Below the pieces are notes generated by a model. That model worked only from the letters and a program-made list of their open reading frames with translations, was not told the DNA's origin and made no database searches. A DNA stretch of 14,882 nucleotides from an uncultured Limnohabitans sp. (lineage in GTDB: Bacteria > Pseudomonadota > Gammaproteobacteria > Burkholderiales > Burkholderiaceae_C). Both the position numbers and the translations under genes were made by a program. Position 1 is the first letter of the stretch. Every line of letters begins with the position of its first letter. The stretch lies in contig NZ_CALBEX010000537.1 in the NCBI RefSeq assembly GCF_937889215.1, positions 1 through 14,882 of the forward strand, written 5' to 3'. Positions 14,881-14,882 of this stretch are shown here, in pieces.

Positions 14881-14882
14881 GC

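Noticed and set aside
1..14882. Undescribed multi-gene defence or mobile system
   Set aside because: All complete genes but one belong to recognisable core or common families; no integrase, transposase, defence effector, CRISPR repeat or tRNA attachment site was seen.

Overview
The window reads as chromosomal core DNA of a betaproteobacterium in Burkholderiales, most likely family Comamonadaceae (Limnohabitans/Rhodoferax-like). This rests on GC-rich codon usage, the lptA-lptB-rpoN gene order, and the style of the RpoN, ArgS, malate synthase G and HMG-CoA lyase proteins. The genus is an inference made without database access. I see no tRNA, rRNA, CRISPR array, insertion sequence, phage gene or complete defence system.

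Layout. Positions 1-311 are AT-rich and hold no complete gene, but carry a 20-bp direct repeat plus a third partial copy. From 312 to 9281 every gene lies on the minus strand, so transcription runs leftward: argS, an FtsN-like SPOR protein and dsbA, then an intrinsic terminator (6163-6194); lptA, lptB, rpoN, a THUMP-type 23S rRNA methyltransferase and a PIN-domain protein, tightly packed with two 4-nt start/stop overlaps; then a REP-like inverted pair and a YecA-type SEC-C protein. psiF is divergent from argS, on the plus strand, and ends at a strong terminator. A LysR regulator and an HMG-CoA lyase gene follow on the minus strand. The 367-nt gap between the lyase and the divergent glcB holds a perfect 23-bp inverted repeat. 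glcB (malate synthase G) ends at a 13-bp hairpin terminator, followed by a second REP-like pair and a small two-helix membrane protein.

How the genes fit together. Several act at the cell envelope: LptA and LptB in lipopolysaccharide export, DsbA in periplasmic disulfide formation, a SPOR protein at the septum, and a small inner-membrane protein. Others act in translation or RNA biology (ArgS, the rRNA methyltransferase, the PIN protein) or in global regulation (sigma-54). glcB and the lyase are carbon-metabolism genes, for glyoxylate entry and for leucine or related acyl-CoA breakdown.

I found no convincing new multi-gene system. The items most worth a second look are two REP-like pairs that appear to share a family, the perfect 23-bp palindrome, a DsbA with CPNC in place of CPHC, an antitoxin-less PIN protein translationally coupled to an rRNA methyltransferase, and the AT-rich repeat cluster at the left edge.
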